From the NCBI GenBank assembly GCA_030758115.1, contig JANREX010000010.1, positions 8,219-49,624 on the forward strand: a DNA stretch of 41,406 bases, written 5' to 3'. A model generated the notes under the pieces. That model was given only the letters and a program-made list of their open reading frames with translations. It did not search any database and had not been told where the DNA came from. This DNA is from Paracoccaceae bacterium (GTDB lineage: Bacteria > Pseudomonadota > Alphaproteobacteria > Rhodobacterales > Rhodobacteraceae). Of the stretch, positions 16,009 to 26,877 are shown one piece after another (the stretch's first letter is position 1; each line of letters begins with the position of its first letter). The position numbers were made by a program, and so were the translations under genes.

Positions 16009-16395
16009 ATGCCCCATACCCTGCCGATCCGCGTCTACTATGAGGACACCGACATGGCGGGGATCGTCTATTACGCCAATTACCTGCGCTATATAGAACG
16101 CGCGCGCAGCGATTGGGTGCGTGGCCTTGGCATCGACCAGAACGCCATGAAGGCGCAGGGGCTTGTCTTCGCGGTGCGCCGCGTCGAGGCGGATTACCTG
16201 TTGCCCGCGCGGCTGGACGACGCGCTGGTCGTCGAGACCGAGGTGATCCAGGTTACCGGCGCGCGGCTTGTGATGGACCAGGTGGTCAAGCGCGGCGAGG
16301 ATCGGCTCTTTCATGCCATCGTGACGGTCGTCGTGATCACCGACACCGGCCATCCTGCCCGCATGCCGGCAAATATCCGCCATATGTTGCATTGA
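16009..16395 (+). CDS. ybgC: YbgC, Tol-Pal-associated acyl-CoA thioesterase
   Basis: 128-residue hotdog-fold thioesterase, conventionally the first gene of the tol-pal cluster. The family catalytic motif is present near the N-terminus: RVYYEDTDMAGIVYYANYLRYIERAR, with the DTDxxGxVYYANY pattern and its catalytic Asp. The C-terminal segment VVKRGEDRLFHAIVTVVVI is typical. It hydrolyses short- or long-chain acyl-CoA in the cytosol and is associated with phospholipid synthesis enzymes in E. coli. ATG 16009 follows AAGG at good spacing; the earlier in-frame start would overlap the hairpin and is rejected. tolQ follows 99 bp downstream behind its own candidate promoter. Confidence 0.93.
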   Translation: MPHTLPIRVYYEDTDMAGIVYYANYLRYIERARSDWVRGLGIDQNAMKAQGLVFAVRRVEADYLLPARLDDALVVETEVIQVTGARLVMDQVVKRGEDRLFHAIVTVVVITDTGHPARMPANIRHMLH

Positions 16396-16418
16396 CGTGA
16401 TCGAATGACGCAGATGTG

Positions 16419-16448
16419 TTGGCCTTCCCCTTTCAACTAAGGTAGTTT
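16419..16448 (+). promoter_or_regulatory. Candidate promoter of tolQRAB
   Basis: TTGGCC (16419-16424) and GTAGTT/TAGTTT (16442-16448) at 17-18 bp spacing lie in the ybgC-tolQ spacer. The layout matches the candidate ruvC promoter. It would allow tolQ expression independent of ybgC. Confidence 0.35.
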
Positions 16449-16494
16449 GCCTGCCAAATGGACCGCAAAAGCGGCCGACACCAAGAGCAGGCTT

Positions 16495-17190
16495 ATGGAA
16501 ACCGAAATCATCGCTGGCGCCGCCACGGCGGATTATACCATGTGGGCATTGTTCGCCCGCGCCACCATCGTCGTCAAACTGGTCATGATCATGCTGGTCC
16601 TGTGTTCCTTCTGGACATGGGCGATCGTCATCCAGAAGACGATCCTTTTCCGCAAGGCGCGCACTGAATCCACCGATTTCGACGCGGCCTTCTGGTCGGG
16701 CGAACCGCTGGACGAGTTGTTCGACCAGATCGGCCCCGAGCCGGCAGGCGCCTCGCAAAGGGTTTTTGCGGCGGGCATGATGGAATGGCGGCGCAGTCAC
16801 CGCAACGATGGCGGGCTGATCGCGGGGGCGACCTCGCGGATCGACCGCAGCATGGATGTCGCCATCGCCAAGGAAGCGGACCAGTTGCAATCGGGCCTGA
16901 CGGTTCTGGCCACCATCGGATCGGCGGCCCCCTTCATCGGGCTGTTCGGCACGGTCTGGGGGATCATGCATTCCTTCATCGAGATCGCCAAGGCGCAGAA
17001 CACCAGTCTGGCCGTGGTCGCCCCCGGTATCGCCGAGGCGCTGCTGGCCACGGGCATCGGCCTTGTCGCGGCCATTCCTGCGGTGATCTATTACAACAAG
17101 CTGAGCGCGGATGCGGATCGCATCATCGGGGGCTACGGCGCCTTCGCCGATGAATTCTCGACCATCCTCAGCCGTCAGCTGGACAGCTGA
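16495..17190 (+). CDS. tolQ: TolQ, inner-membrane proton-channel subunit of Tol-Pal
   Basis: MotA/TolQ/ExbB-family subunit which, with TolR, uses the proton gradient to energise TolA during cell constriction. 231 residues. Three membrane segments: about 16-45 (WALFARATIVVKLVMIMLVLCSFWTWAIVI), about 135-157 (LTVLATIGSAAPFIGLFGTVWGIM) and about 175-196 (APGIAEALLATGIGLVAAIPAVIYY), with the conserved loop between the last two. Start at ATG 16495 (METEIIAG) has a modest AGCAGG ribosome site; an upstream TTG in frame is less likely. It precedes tolR by 3 bp. Confidence 0.96.
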   Translation: METEIIAGAATADYTMWALFARATIVVKLVMIMLVLCSFWTWAIVIQKTILFRKARTESTDFDAAFWSGEPLDELFDQIGPEPAGASQRVFAAGMMEWRRSHRNDGGLIAGATSRIDRSMDVAIAKEADQLQSGLTVLATIGSAAPFIGLFGTVWGIMHSFIEIAKAQNTSLAVVAPGIAEALLATGIGLVAAIPAVIYYNKLSADADRIIGGYGAFADEFSTILSRQLDS

Positions 17191-17193
17191 GCG

Positions 17194-17688
17194 ATGGGTG
17201 CGGGTGTCATCAAGAACGGCGGCGGCGGATCGCGCCGGGGACGTCGGCGCGGCGCCGGTCGCGCCGGTGTCGTCTCCGAGATCAACATCACGCCCTTCGT
17301 GGACGTGATGCTTGTGCTTCTGATCATCTTCATGGTCGCGGCCCCGCTGATGACGGTGGGCGTGCCGGTGGAACTGCCCAAGACCGCCGCCACATCGCTG
17401 CCCGCCGATCAGGAAGAGCCGCTGAGCATCACCATGACGGCGGACGGGCAGGTCATGATCATGATGACCGAAGTGCCCCTGAACGAGCTGGTTCCGCGCC
17501 TGCAGGCCATCGCCGCCGAGCGTGAGGGCGACCGGGTCTTTCTGCGCGCGGATGGGGCGGTGCCCTATTCCGAGGTGGTCACGGTCATGGGCGCGCTGAA
17601 CCGTGGCGGCTTTTCCAATATCGGCCTGGTGACCGATCTTGGCGGGCCTGCCCTTGATGGACGCCAGCCCGCCGGGCAGGGCAACTGA
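17194..17688 (+). CDS. tolR: TolR, ExbD/TolR-family subunit of Tol-Pal
   Basis: 164 residues. A basic Gly/Arg-rich cytoplasmic N-terminus (GGGGSRRGRRRGAGRAG) is followed by one membrane helix at about 32-52 (ITPFVDVMLVLLIIFMVAAPL). That helix carries the invariant Asp (FVDVMLVLL) that conducts protons with TolQ. The periplasmic ExbD domain follows (about 60-160), ending with the usual RADGAVPYSEVVTVMGALNRGGF segment. It starts 3 bp after tolQ and ends 8 bp before tolA, so all three are surely one transcript. Confidence 0.96.
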   Translation: MGAGVIKNGGGGSRRGRRRGAGRAGVVSEINITPFVDVMLVLLIIFMVAAPLMTVGVPVELPKTAATSLPADQEEPLSITMTADGQVMIMMTEVPLNELVPRLQAIAAEREGDRVFLRADGAVPYSEVVTVMGALNRGGFSNIGLVTDLGGPALDGRQPAGQGN

Positions 17689-17696
17689 GGGGCGCC

Positions 17697-18842
17697 GTGC
17701 GGATCGGCTATTACATCTCTGGCGCCGGGCATATCGCCCTGATCCTGTTCGTGCTGTTTGGCGGCATGTTCAACTCCACCCCGGAACCCTTTGAGGTGAC
17801 GGAGGTTTCCGTCATTTCCGGTGCCGAGTTCGAAGCGATGATGGCAGCGGCGCAGCCGCCGGAGGCCGCGACCGATGTGGCCATGCCGACGCCCCCGGCC
17901 GCGCAGGACACGGTGCAGCCCGCCGAAAGCCGACCCGACACGCCCCCACCCCCGCCGGTCGAGCCGCAGGTGACCGAGGCGCCGCAGCCCGATCCCGCGC
18001 CGCAGCCCGCCGAGGCGCTGCCGCCGCAACCTGCCGAGGTGACGGATGCGGCCCCCGTTCTGGCCCCTCCGCCGCAGGAACAGGTCGTTCTGGCACCCGA
18101 CAATTCGTCGCGCCCCGTGCCGCGCCCGGCCGAGCGTGTGGCCCCCGAACCCGTGGCCGCACCCGAGCCCGACACCCGCGTGGCCGATACCGTGACCGAG
18201 GAGGTCGTGCCGGACGAGGCCGCCGAGACCCCGCGCGAGGAGGCCGATGCCGGTGCGCCGGAAGAGGCGACGACCCAGATCGTGACCGAAGCGACGGAAC
18301 CCCCTTCGGCGGCGCCGACGACATCCGTGCGCCCCCGCACCCGTCCCGCACGGCCCGAACCCGTGGCCGAAGCCCCGCGCGAACAGCCGACGCCGCAGCC
18401 CGCCCCGCAGCAGCCCGCCCCGCAACAGCCGTCGACCACCGACGCGGTCAATGACGCGCTGCGTCAGGCGCTTGAGGGAACGGGGGCCGCGACACCGACC
18501 CCGGCAGGCCAGAGCGGCCCGCCCATGACCTCGGGCGAGCGTGACGCGCTGCGCGTGGCGGTGCAGCAATGCTGGAACGTGGGTTCGCTTTCGTCCGAGG
18601 CCCTGCGCACGACGGTTGTCGTCGCGGTCTCGATGTCCGAAGATGGACGTCCGATGAACGAAACGCTCAGGATGCTCAGCTATGATGGCGGGTCTGAGGC
18701 CGCGGCACGGCAGGCTTTCGAATCCGCGCGCCGCGCCATCATCCGCTGCGGGGCCAATGGCTTCAACCTGCCACGGGACAAATACGCCCAGTGGCGCGAA
18801 ATCGAAATGACGTTCAATCCCGAGAACATGAGGATCAGATGA
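17697..18842 (+). CDS. tolA: TolA-like envelope-spanning protein
   Basis: Links the TolQR motor to the outer-membrane lipoprotein Pal across the periplasm. 381 residues from a GTG start behind GAGGGG. One N-terminal membrane helix (about 5-24, [20 protein letters not shown]). A long Pro/Glu/Ala-rich, low-complexity middle (about 30-260) stands in for the helical Lys/Ala-rich domain II of enterobacterial TolA. The C-terminal globular TolA domain (about 270-381, [16 protein letters not shown] and [18 protein letters not shown]) carries the conserved CWN region. Its stop overlaps the tolB start (ATGA). The altered middle domain is usual for alphaproteobacteria. Confidence 0.92.
   Translation: MRIGYYISGAGHIALILFVLFGGMFNSTPEPFEVTEVSVISGAEFEAMMAAAQPPEAATDVAMPTPPAAQDTVQPAESRPDTPPPPPVEPQVTEAPQPDPAPQPAEALPPQPAEVTDAAPVLAPPPQEQVVLAPDNSSRPVPRPAERVAPEPVAAPEPDTRVADTVTEEVVPDEAAETPREEADAGAPEEATTQIVTEATEPPSAAPTTSVRPRTRPARPEPVAEAPREQPTPQPAPQQPAPQQPSTTDAVNDALRQALEGTGAATPTPAGQSGPPMTSGERDALRVAVQQCWNVGSLSSEALRTTVVVAVSMSEDGRPMNETLRMLSYDGGSEAAARQAFESARRAIIRCGANGFNLPRDKYAQWREIEMTFNPENMRIR
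18396..18430 (+). repeat. Short in-frame direct repeat in tolA
   Basis: CAGCCCGCCCCGCA occurs twice at 15-bp spacing (from 18396 and 18411), encoding PAPQQ repeats in the periplasmic linker. This is low-complexity coding sequence that could vary in length between strains. Confidence 0.6.
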
Positions 18843-20161
18843 TGACACGTGTGTTGACCCTGCTGGCGGCCCTGCTCGTATTTGCCATGCCGGCGGCGGC
18901 TCAGACCGGCCCTCTGCGTATCGAGATCACCGAGGGCGTGATCGAGCCCTTGCCCTTCGCCAATCCCGATTTCGTGGCCGAGAATGCCGCGGCGGCGGAA
19001 TTGGCACGGGCCATATCGCGGGTCGTGGCCGAGGATCTGACAGGCACCGGCCTGTTCCGCGAGATCCCCGCCAATGCCTTCATCAGCCAGATCACCAGTT
19101 TCAACAGCCCCGTGCAATTCGCCGATTGGCGCGCGATCAATGCGCAGGCGCTGATCTCGGGCGCGGTCAGCGTGGGGGGCGATGGGTCGATCTCGGTCAA
19201 GTTCCGGCTTTACGACGTCTTTGCCGGGCAGGAGCTTGGCGATGGTCTGCAGTTCAACGGCACGCAGGCCGGCTGGCGGCGCATGGCGCACAAGGTGGCC
19301 GATGCGGTCTATAGCCGGATCACCGGCGAGGGCGGGTATTTCGACAGCCGCGTGGTCTATGTTGCCGAGACCGGCCCCAAGGACGACCGCCGCAAGCGCC
19401 TTGCCATCATGGATTATGACGGTGCCAACGTGCAGTATCTGACCGACAGCAATGCCATCGTGCTGGCGCCACGGTTTTCGCCCACGGGCGACCGTATCCT
19501 GTTCACCAGCTACGAATCCGGCTTCCCGCGCATCTATGTGATGGATGTCGCCTCGGTCGGGCGGCGCGCCTTGCCCACGCAGGAGGGCACGATGAGCTTT
19601 GCGCCCCGTTTTGCCCCCGATGGAAACACGGTCGTCTATTCGCTGACCACTGGCGGCAATACCGATATCTTCCGGATGGACATCAATTCGGGCGCGGCGA
19701 CACGGCTGACCTCGACCCCCTCGATCGAGACCGCGCCCAGCTTCAGCCCGGATGGCAGCCGGATCGTCTTTGAAAGCGACCGCAGCGGCACGCAGCAGCT
19801 CTATATCATGAGCGCACAGGGCGGCGAGCCGCAGCGCATCAGCTTTGGCCAGGGCCGTTACGGCACGCCCGTGTGGTCGCCGCGCGGTGACCTGATCGCC
19901 TTTACCAAGCAATCGAAAGGCCGGTTCCATATCGGCGTCATGCGCACCGACGGGTCCGAAGAACGCCTGCTGACCGCGTCCTTCCTGGATGAGGGGCCCA
20001 CATGGTCGCCCAATGGCCGCGTGATCATGTTCACCCGTGAAACACAGGGCGAGTCCGGGGCCGCCTCGCTTTACTCGGTGGATATCTCGGGGCGCAACCT
20101 CAAGCAGATCAGGACCGAGGGCGGGGCATCCGATCCGGCATGGTCCCCGTTGCAAAGATAA
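18839..20161 (+). CDS. tolB: TolB, periplasmic beta-propeller of Tol-Pal
   Basis: 440 residues. A Sec signal peptide (about 1-21, [20 protein letters not shown] then Q) precedes an N-terminal alpha/beta domain (about 22-150). A six-bladed WD40-like propeller follows (about 165-440), with recurring blade motifs such as [29 protein letters not shown] and [15 protein letters not shown]. It interacts with Pal and TolA. Two adjacent ATGs (18839, 18842) are possible; the first overlaps the tolA stop as ATGA. pal follows after about 100 bp. Confidence 0.97.
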   Translation: MMTRVLTLLAALLVFAMPAAAQTGPLRIEITEGVIEPLPFANPDFVAENAAAAELARAISRVVAEDLTGTGLFREIPANAFISQITSFNSPVQFADWRAINAQALISGAVSVGGDGSISVKFRLYDVFAGQELGDGLQFNGTQAGWRRMAHKVADAVYSRITGEGGYFDSRVVYVAETGPKDDRRKRLAIMDYDGANVQYLTDSNAIVLAPRFSPTGDRILFTSYESGFPRIYVMDVASVGRRALPTQEGTMSFAPRFAPDGNTVVYSLTTGGNTDIFRMDINSGAATRLTSTPSIETAPSFSPDGSRIVFESDRSGTQQLYIMSAQGGEPQRISFGQGRYGTPVWSPRGDLIAFTKQSKGRFHIGVMRTDGSEERLLTASFLDEGPTWSPNGRVIMFTRETQGESGAASLYSVDISGRNLKQIRTEGGASDPAWSPLQR

Positions 20162-20181
20162 GCCTATGGCACGGGCATCGA

Positions 20182-20210
20182 TTCCCATGTCCCTGCGATT
20201 GTGCTAAGAA
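20182..20210 (+). promoter_or_regulatory. Candidate promoter of pal
   Basis: TTCCCA (20182-20187) and TAAGAA (20205-20210) with 17-bp spacing lie in the 103-bp tolB-pal spacer, in a locally A-rich stretch. This fits the frequent independent expression of pal. Weak by-eye match. Confidence 0.3.
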
Positions 20211-20264
20211 TAAAAAAGACACAGGCAAACACAGATGACACACAACAAAAACGAGGCATCCTCC

Positions 20265-20780
20265 ATGGCACTTCTTTCGCGCGGCATCATCCTGGCATCG
20301 GTCCTTGCATTGGCCGCATGTACGAACCCCGACCGTTTCGACAGCGCCGGCGGTGCTGGCGGCGCAGGTGGGATTGGCGGTATCGGCGCGCCGGGCAGCG
20401 CGTCCGACCCCCGCTCGCCACTCTATTTCCAGCAGACGATCGGTGATCGTGTGCTGTTCGCGGTCGACCAATCCTCGATCACGCCCCAGTACCAGGCGGT
20501 TCTTGACGGTCAGGCGCAGTGGCTGATGACCAACACCGACTATGTTGCCATCATCGAAGGCCATGCGGACGAGCAGGGCACGCGCGAGTACAACCTTGCC
20601 CTTGGCGCGCGCCGCGCCAATGCAGTGCAGGAATACCTGATTTCGCGCGGCGTGGCCTCCAGCCGGCTGCGGGTGATCAGCTATGGCAAGGAACGCCCGA
20701 TCGAGCTGTGCAGCGACGAGGCCTGCTATTCCCAGAACCGCCGCGCCGTGACCGTCATCTCGGCCGGCCTGTCCGGCTGA
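20265..20780 (+). CDS. pal: Pal, peptidoglycan-associated lipoprotein
   Basis: Outer-membrane lipoprotein that binds peptidoglycan and is pulled by TolA/TolB at division sites. 171 residues. Lipoprotein signal with lipobox LAAC (C19 lipidated). A Gly/Ala-rich linker (AGGAGGAGGIGGIGAPG) follows. The C-terminal OmpA-like domain (about 55-165) includes YVAIIEGHADEQGTREYN and LGARRANAVQEYLISRGV, which carry the Asp and Arg that hold diaminopimelate. ATG 20265 has ACGAGG upstream; a start ten codons earlier would bury the signal peptide. cpoB follows 14 bp after. Confidence 0.97.
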   Translation: MALLSRGIILASVLALAACTNPDRFDSAGGAGGAGGIGGIGAPGSASDPRSPLYFQQTIGDRVLFAVDQSSITPQYQAVLDGQAQWLMTNTDYVAIIEGHADEQGTREYNLALGARRANAVQEYLISRGVASSRLRVISYGKERPIELCSDEACYSQNRRAVTVISAGLSG

Positions 20781-20794
20781 TCGGGGGGGCATTC

Positions 20795-21685
20795 ATGACG
20801 CATCGCGCTGCATCCCGGCTGGGGCCGTTGCCCAACGCTCTGCGCTTGGCCGTCATGGCCCTTGCGCTGGGTCTTGGCTTGGCACTGCCGCAGGCCGCCC
20901 CGGCGCAGGACAGTCAGACCCTGGCGGATATCCGGCAGGAAATGTCGGTTCTTTTCGTCGAGGTGCAGCGCCTGCGCCGTGAACTGTCGACCACGGGCGC
21001 GCCGGGGGTCACCATCCCCGGCGGCAGCGTTCTGGACCGTGTCGGCCTGATGGAAAGCGAGCTTCAGCGCCTGACCCGCAAGACCGAAGAGCTGGAATTC
21101 CGCATCAATGCCATCGTGTCCGATGGCACGACGCGCCTGGGTGACCTGGAATTCCGCCTGTGCGAGCTTGAGCCGGGTTGCGACATCGGCAAGCTGGGTC
21201 AGACCACCACGCTGGGTGGCGGCACGGCACCGGCCACGACCGGGCAGATCGCCTCGCCGATCCAGCCAGCCGAGACACAGACAGCGCCCACGGCGGAACT
21301 GGCCATTGGTGAGCGTGCGGATTTCGACCGGGCGGCCGCGGCGCTTGCCTCGGGTGACTTCCGCAGCGCCGCGGACCTCTTTGCGGCCTTCAACGAGACC
21401 TATCCGGGCGGACCGCTGAGCGCCGAGGCCGATATGAACCGGGGCAAGGCCCTGGCGCAGCTGGACGATGTGCGCGGCGCCGCGCGCGCCTACCTGTCGG
21501 CTTTCACGACCGATCAGACCGGTCCGCAGGCACCTGAGGCCCTGTTCCTTCTGGGCGAGGCGCTGGGACGTCTGGGCCAGACGCAGGAAGCCTGCACCAC
21601 CTTGCAGGAGGTCGGATTGCGCTTTCCGCAATCCTCCAGCGTCGCCGCCGCGCAAGAGGCCCGCGCGCGCCTGGGATGCCTTTGA
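20795..21685 (+). CDS. cpoB: CpoB (YbgF), Tol-Pal periplasmic coordinator
   Basis: 296 residues. Signal peptide (about 1-37, LRLAVMALALGLGLALPQAAPAQ). A predicted coiled coil follows (about 40-110, ADIRQEMSVLFVEVQRLRREL and LMESELQRLTRKTEELEFRI), which in CpoB drives trimerisation. A Thr/Pro-rich linker leads to C-terminal TPR repeats (about 170-296, DFDRAAAALASGDFRSAADLFAAF). CpoB couples Tol function to peptidoglycan synthesis in E. coli. ATG 20795 sits behind a G-run ribosome site. Its 3' end overlaps tilS by 10 bp, so the two are coupled. Confidence 0.93.
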   Translation: MTHRAASRLGPLPNALRLAVMALALGLGLALPQAAPAQDSQTLADIRQEMSVLFVEVQRLRRELSTTGAPGVTIPGGSVLDRVGLMESELQRLTRKTEELEFRINAIVSDGTTRLGDLEFRLCELEPGCDIGKLGQTTTLGGGTAPATTGQIASPIQPAETQTAPTAELAIGERADFDRAAAALASGDFRSAADLFAAFNETYPGGPLSAEADMNRGKALAQLDDVRGAARAYLSAFTTDQTGPQAPEALFLLGEALGRLGQTQEACTTLQEVGLRFPQSSSVAAAQEARARLGCL

Positions 21686-22938
21686 ACCAGGGCTCTGGCG
21701 ACGGTGCAGCCGCGGCACGTGCGGCCGTGCTTCAGGCGATCGAAGACGCGGAGCCCGGTGCGATCGCCGTCGCCGTTTCCGGCGGCAGCGATTCCCTTGC
21801 ACTTTTGCGACTTGCACATGCGGGCCTTGCGGGCACGGGGCGGACGCTGCAGGCGGTCACCGTCGATCACGGCCTGCGTGCCGAAAGCGCCGATGAGGCC
21901 ATGCGCGTGGCCGCGATCTGCAAGGGCTTGGGGATGTCCCATGCCACCCTGCGCTGGGAAGGCTGGGACGGGCAAGGCAACCTGCAGGCGCAGGCCCGCG
22001 CCGCCCGTTACGCCCTGATCGCGGACTGGGCGCGGGGGCAGGGGATCGGCACGATCCTTCTGGGGCACACCCGCGATGACCAGGCCGAGACTTTCCTGAT
22101 GCGCATCGCCCGCACGGCCGGTGTCGATGGGCTGTCCAGCATGGCGGCCCGGTTCCGCCGCCGCGGTGTGACCTGGTGCCGCCCGCTGCTGGCGACGGAC
22201 CGCGCCACGCTGCGTGCCTGTCTGCGCGACATCGGCGCGGACTGGATCGAGGATCCGTCAAATGACGACAGGCGCTTCGAGAGGGTGCGCGCCCGTGCCG
22301 CGCTTCAGGCGCTGGCCCCCCTTGGCATTGATGCCGCGACCCTTGCGCGCGTGGCGCAGCACATGAGCGAGGCGCGCGATGCACTGGAGGCCTGCATCGC
22401 GGAATTGGCACGCGAGACGGTACGCCAGGATCAGGGCGACCTGGTGCTGGACTGGGCCGCTTTGGCGGGGCATCCGCTGGAACTGCGCCGCCGCATCCTT
22501 GTGGCGGCACTGGTCTGGGTCGCCTCGGCCGATTATCCGCCACGGCGCGAGGATGTCCTGTCCTTGCTGGCCGAAGGTGGCATGGAGGGGCAGCGCACCC
22601 TGATGGGATGCGTTTTGCGGCAAGAGCGGGGCGGTTTGCGAATCTTTCGGGAATTCAACGTGGTACGCGATCTTCGCGGTGCCACGGATGCGGTCTGGGA
22701 CGGCCGCTGGCGGATGGAGGGGCCGCATGATCCCGCCCTGTCCGTCGCGGCGCTGGGTGAGGCCGGCCTGCGGCTTTGCGCCGATTGGCGCGAAACGGGG
22801 CGGGTGCGCGCAGCACTTCTGGCCTCACCCGCGATCTGGCAGGGCGACAGGCTTGTCGCCGCACCTCTGGCCGGTTGGGGCGAGGGCTGGGTCGCGCGGA
22901 TTGTCGCGGATTTTCACGACAGGGCGCTTTCGCATTGA
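21676..22938 (+). CDS. tilS: tRNA(Ile)-lysidine synthase TilS
   Basis: Converts C34 of the CAU-anticodon tRNA-Ile to lysidine, so that it reads AUA; essential in most bacteria. 420 residues. PP-loop ATP site AVSGGSDSLALLRL (S35-S40 region), AVTVDHGLR, and the GHTRDDQAETFLMRIARTAGVDGL motif of the family. A less conserved C-terminal substrate-binding part follows. The start overlaps the end of cpoB, an arrangement common in this order. The final ATG-proximal region has no separate ribosome site, consistent with coupling. ftsH follows 80 bp downstream. Confidence 0.95.
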   Translation: MPLNQGSGDGAAAARAAVLQAIEDAEPGAIAVAVSGGSDSLALLRLAHAGLAGTGRTLQAVTVDHGLRAESADEAMRVAAICKGLGMSHATLRWEGWDGQGNLQAQARAARYALIADWARGQGIGTILLGHTRDDQAETFLMRIARTAGVDGLSSMAARFRRRGVTWCRPLLATDRATLRACLRDIGADWIEDPSNDDRRFERVRARAALQALAPLGIDAATLARVAQHMSEARDALEACIAELARETVRQDQGDLVLDWAALAGHPLELRRRILVAALVWVASADYPPRREDVLSLLAEGGMEGQRTLMGCVLRQERGGLRIFREFNVVRDLRGATDAVWDGRWRMEGPHDPALSVAALGEAGLRLCADWRETGRVRAALLASPAIWQGDRLVAAPLAGWGEGWVARIVADFHDRALSH

Positions 22939-23018
22939 AGTAAACCATTTGTTGCCTATTTTACGGCTATGGTTCGTCGCATCTTGCCACGGGCCGCAAG
23001 ATTTGTGGGAGACATGCC

Positions 23019-24928
<1,910 letters not shown>

Positions 24929-24929
<1 letters not shown>

Positions 24930-25708
24930 TGTCAGCCGCGTCTGATAACGACTGGAACCCCGGGACCTATAGCAGGTTCCGGGGTTTGCGATTGCGCCCC
25001 GCGATGGATCTTCTGCGCGCGATCCCGCCGCTGCCCCCCGGGCCGGTCATCGACCTGGGCTGTGGCAATGGCGCCGCTGCCGCCGCCCTTGCCACCTTCG
25101 GCAGGCCCGTGACCGGCATCGACAGCTCGCCCGCGATGCTGGCCGAAGCGAGGGCCCTGGGCCTTTATGACAGTCTGCACGAGGCGGATATCGCCATCTG
25201 GTCCCCCGATGCTGCGCCGCCCGCGCTGATCTTCTGCAACGCCGTGCTGCACTGGTTGCCGGATCACGCCAGCCTCATGCCGCAACTTGCCCGGATGCTG
25301 GCCAAGGGCGGGACATTGGCCGTGCAGGTCCCGCATCAGAACAACGCGCCCTCGCACCGCCTCTGGCTGTCGCTGGCCGAGGAACTGTTCCCCGGGCGCG
25401 TCGATCCGCAACAGGGTCCCGATGTCCTGCGCCCGGCCGAATATCACAGGCTTTTGTCCCCGCTGGGCGATCTCAGCCTGTGGGAAACCGAGTATTATCA
25501 GCAGCTTGATGCTTGCGAAGACGGGCATCCTGTGCGGCGGTTCACCGAGACCACCTATGCCCGCCCGATCCTTGCCGCCCTGGATGAAGCCGAACGGACG
25601 CGCCTGGTTGCGGCCTATGAGGCGGTGATGGACAAGGTCTATCCCGCAGCGGCCGATGGCACCGTTCTCTTTCCCTTCCGGCGCATGTTCTTTACCCTGA
25701 CAGTCTGA
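24929..25708 (+). CDS. tam: Trans-aconitate 2-methyltransferase-like protein
   Basis: 259-residue SAM-dependent methyltransferase. It opens DWNPGTYSRFRGLRLRPAMDLL, which matches the DWNPxxYxxF...RPAxxLL entrance of Tam. The SAM-binding VIDLGCGNGAAAAAL (about 40-54) and GIDSSPAMLAEAR follow. Tam methylates trans-aconitate, a spontaneous and inhibitory isomer of the TCA intermediate cis-aconitate. Later segments NAVLHWLPDH and VQVPHQNNAPSHRL also fit the family. The ATG overlaps the ftsH stop by one base, so translation is coupled to it. Another small-molecule methyltransferase of the same family cannot be excluded. Confidence 0.82.
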
Positions 25709-25787
25709 CAAGGATCACATCGCGCGGGCCGATGCCGGTGCCGGACCATCGGGCAGGGCGGGCAGGCGCAGGGAACAGGATGGACCC

Positions 25788-26810
25788 ATGCGACAGGATT
25801 ATCTTGCCGATCCCGCAACCGAACGACTGGTCCCGGCCACATCGCCCGATCCGCAGGTGATCTGGACCGACCTTCTTGATCCCACGCCCGCGGAGGAAGC
25901 CGCGCTGGAGGGGGAGCTGGGTCTTGATCTGCCCACCCGCGACGAGATGCGCGGCATCGAACCCTCGGCCCGCATCTATTCCGAGAACGGAATCCAGTTC
26001 CTGACGGCCAACGTTCTGGCCGGGGCCGATACGCCCGACCCCTTGATGGAACCCGTGACCTTTGTCCTGACCCGCAGCCGCGTGGTCACGATCCGCTATC
26101 ACCGCCCCTATTCGCTGAGCAATGTGCCGCAACGCGCGGCAGGCATGCAGGCCGATTGCAGCACGCCGATCCGCATGCTGATGACCCTGATGGAGGTGAT
26201 GGTCGATCGCGGGGGGGACATCCTGGAGGCGGAAAGCCGGCGGCTGGACCTTCTCGGCCGGCAGATTTTCCAACCCGCAGCCGGAAAGACGCGGAACGCG
26301 CGCGGCGTCGATCTGTCCGCGGTCATCGCGCAGATCGGCCGTCACGGAGAGCTGAACTCGCGGCTGCAGGACAGCCTTGTGACGATCGAGAGGATCGTGA
26401 GCCACATGGCGCAGATGCGCCTGTCCGCGCATAAGGAACTGGCCGCCGCCGGTGACGGCCAGATGCCCGCACCGCATCATCAGGCCCTTGGGTTGAACGG
26501 GCGCGACAAGCGCCTGCTGCGCGATATCACGTCGCTGATCGACTATGCCGAAGGGCAATCCAGCCGGGTCAGCTTCATGCTGGAGGCGACGCTGGGCCTT
26601 CTGAACATCCAGCAGAACGGGATCATCAAGATATTCTCGGTCGCGGCGGTCGTCTTTTTGCCGCCAACGCTGATCGCGTCGATCTACGGGATGAATTTCG
26701 CGCGCATGCCCGAACTGGCAGCGCCCTACGGGTATCCGCTGGCGCTGGGGGGCATGGTGCTGTCGGCGATCCTGCCCTATCTGTTTTTCAAACGGAAAGG
26801 CTGGCTCTAG
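25788..26810 (+). CDS. corA: CorA-family magnesium/divalent metal channel
   Basis: 340 residues. A cytoplasmic alpha/beta funnel and long helices (about 1-275) lead to two C-terminal membrane segments (about 280-300 and 315-335). The family signature YGMNF is at 300-304, at the pore mouth, and a basic tail (FKRKGWL) follows. CorA pentamers carry Mg2+, with Co2+ or Ni2+ as alternatives. The loop after GMN reads ARMPEL rather than the longer classical MPEL extension, but is otherwise normal. ATG 25788 is preceded by AACAGGA. It stands 79 bp behind the methyltransferase gene and 67 bp before the MOSC gene. Confidence 0.9.
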   Translation: MRQDYLADPATERLVPATSPDPQVIWTDLLDPTPAEEAALEGELGLDLPTRDEMRGIEPSARIYSENGIQFLTANVLAGADTPDPLMEPVTFVLTRSRVVTIRYHRPYSLSNVPQRAAGMQADCSTPIRMLMTLMEVMVDRGGDILEAESRRLDLLGRQIFQPAAGKTRNARGVDLSAVIAQIGRHGELNSRLQDSLVTIERIVSHMAQMRLSAHKELAAAGDGQMPAPHHQALGLNGRDKRLLRDITSLIDYAEGQSSRVSFMLEATLGLLNIQQNGIIKIFSVAAVVFLPPTLIASIYGMNFARMPELAAPYGYPLALGGMVLSAILPYLFFKRKGWL

Positions 26811-26877
26811 TGTCTGGCCATCCCGGCGTCTTGCGTGGCGAGTCGTCTCTGTCTGGTAAGTGAAAGGACCCATCGTC

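Noticed and set aside
18396-18430. Tandem repeat as a CRISPR or VNTR
   Set aside because: Only two in-frame 15-bp units encoding PAPQQ; no spacers, and ordinary for a proline-rich linker.
17565-18848. Leftward open frames opposite tolA
   Set aside because: The Gly/Arg-rich or Ser/Gly-rich translations mirror the Pro/Glu/Ala-rich linker of TolA and have no independent support.
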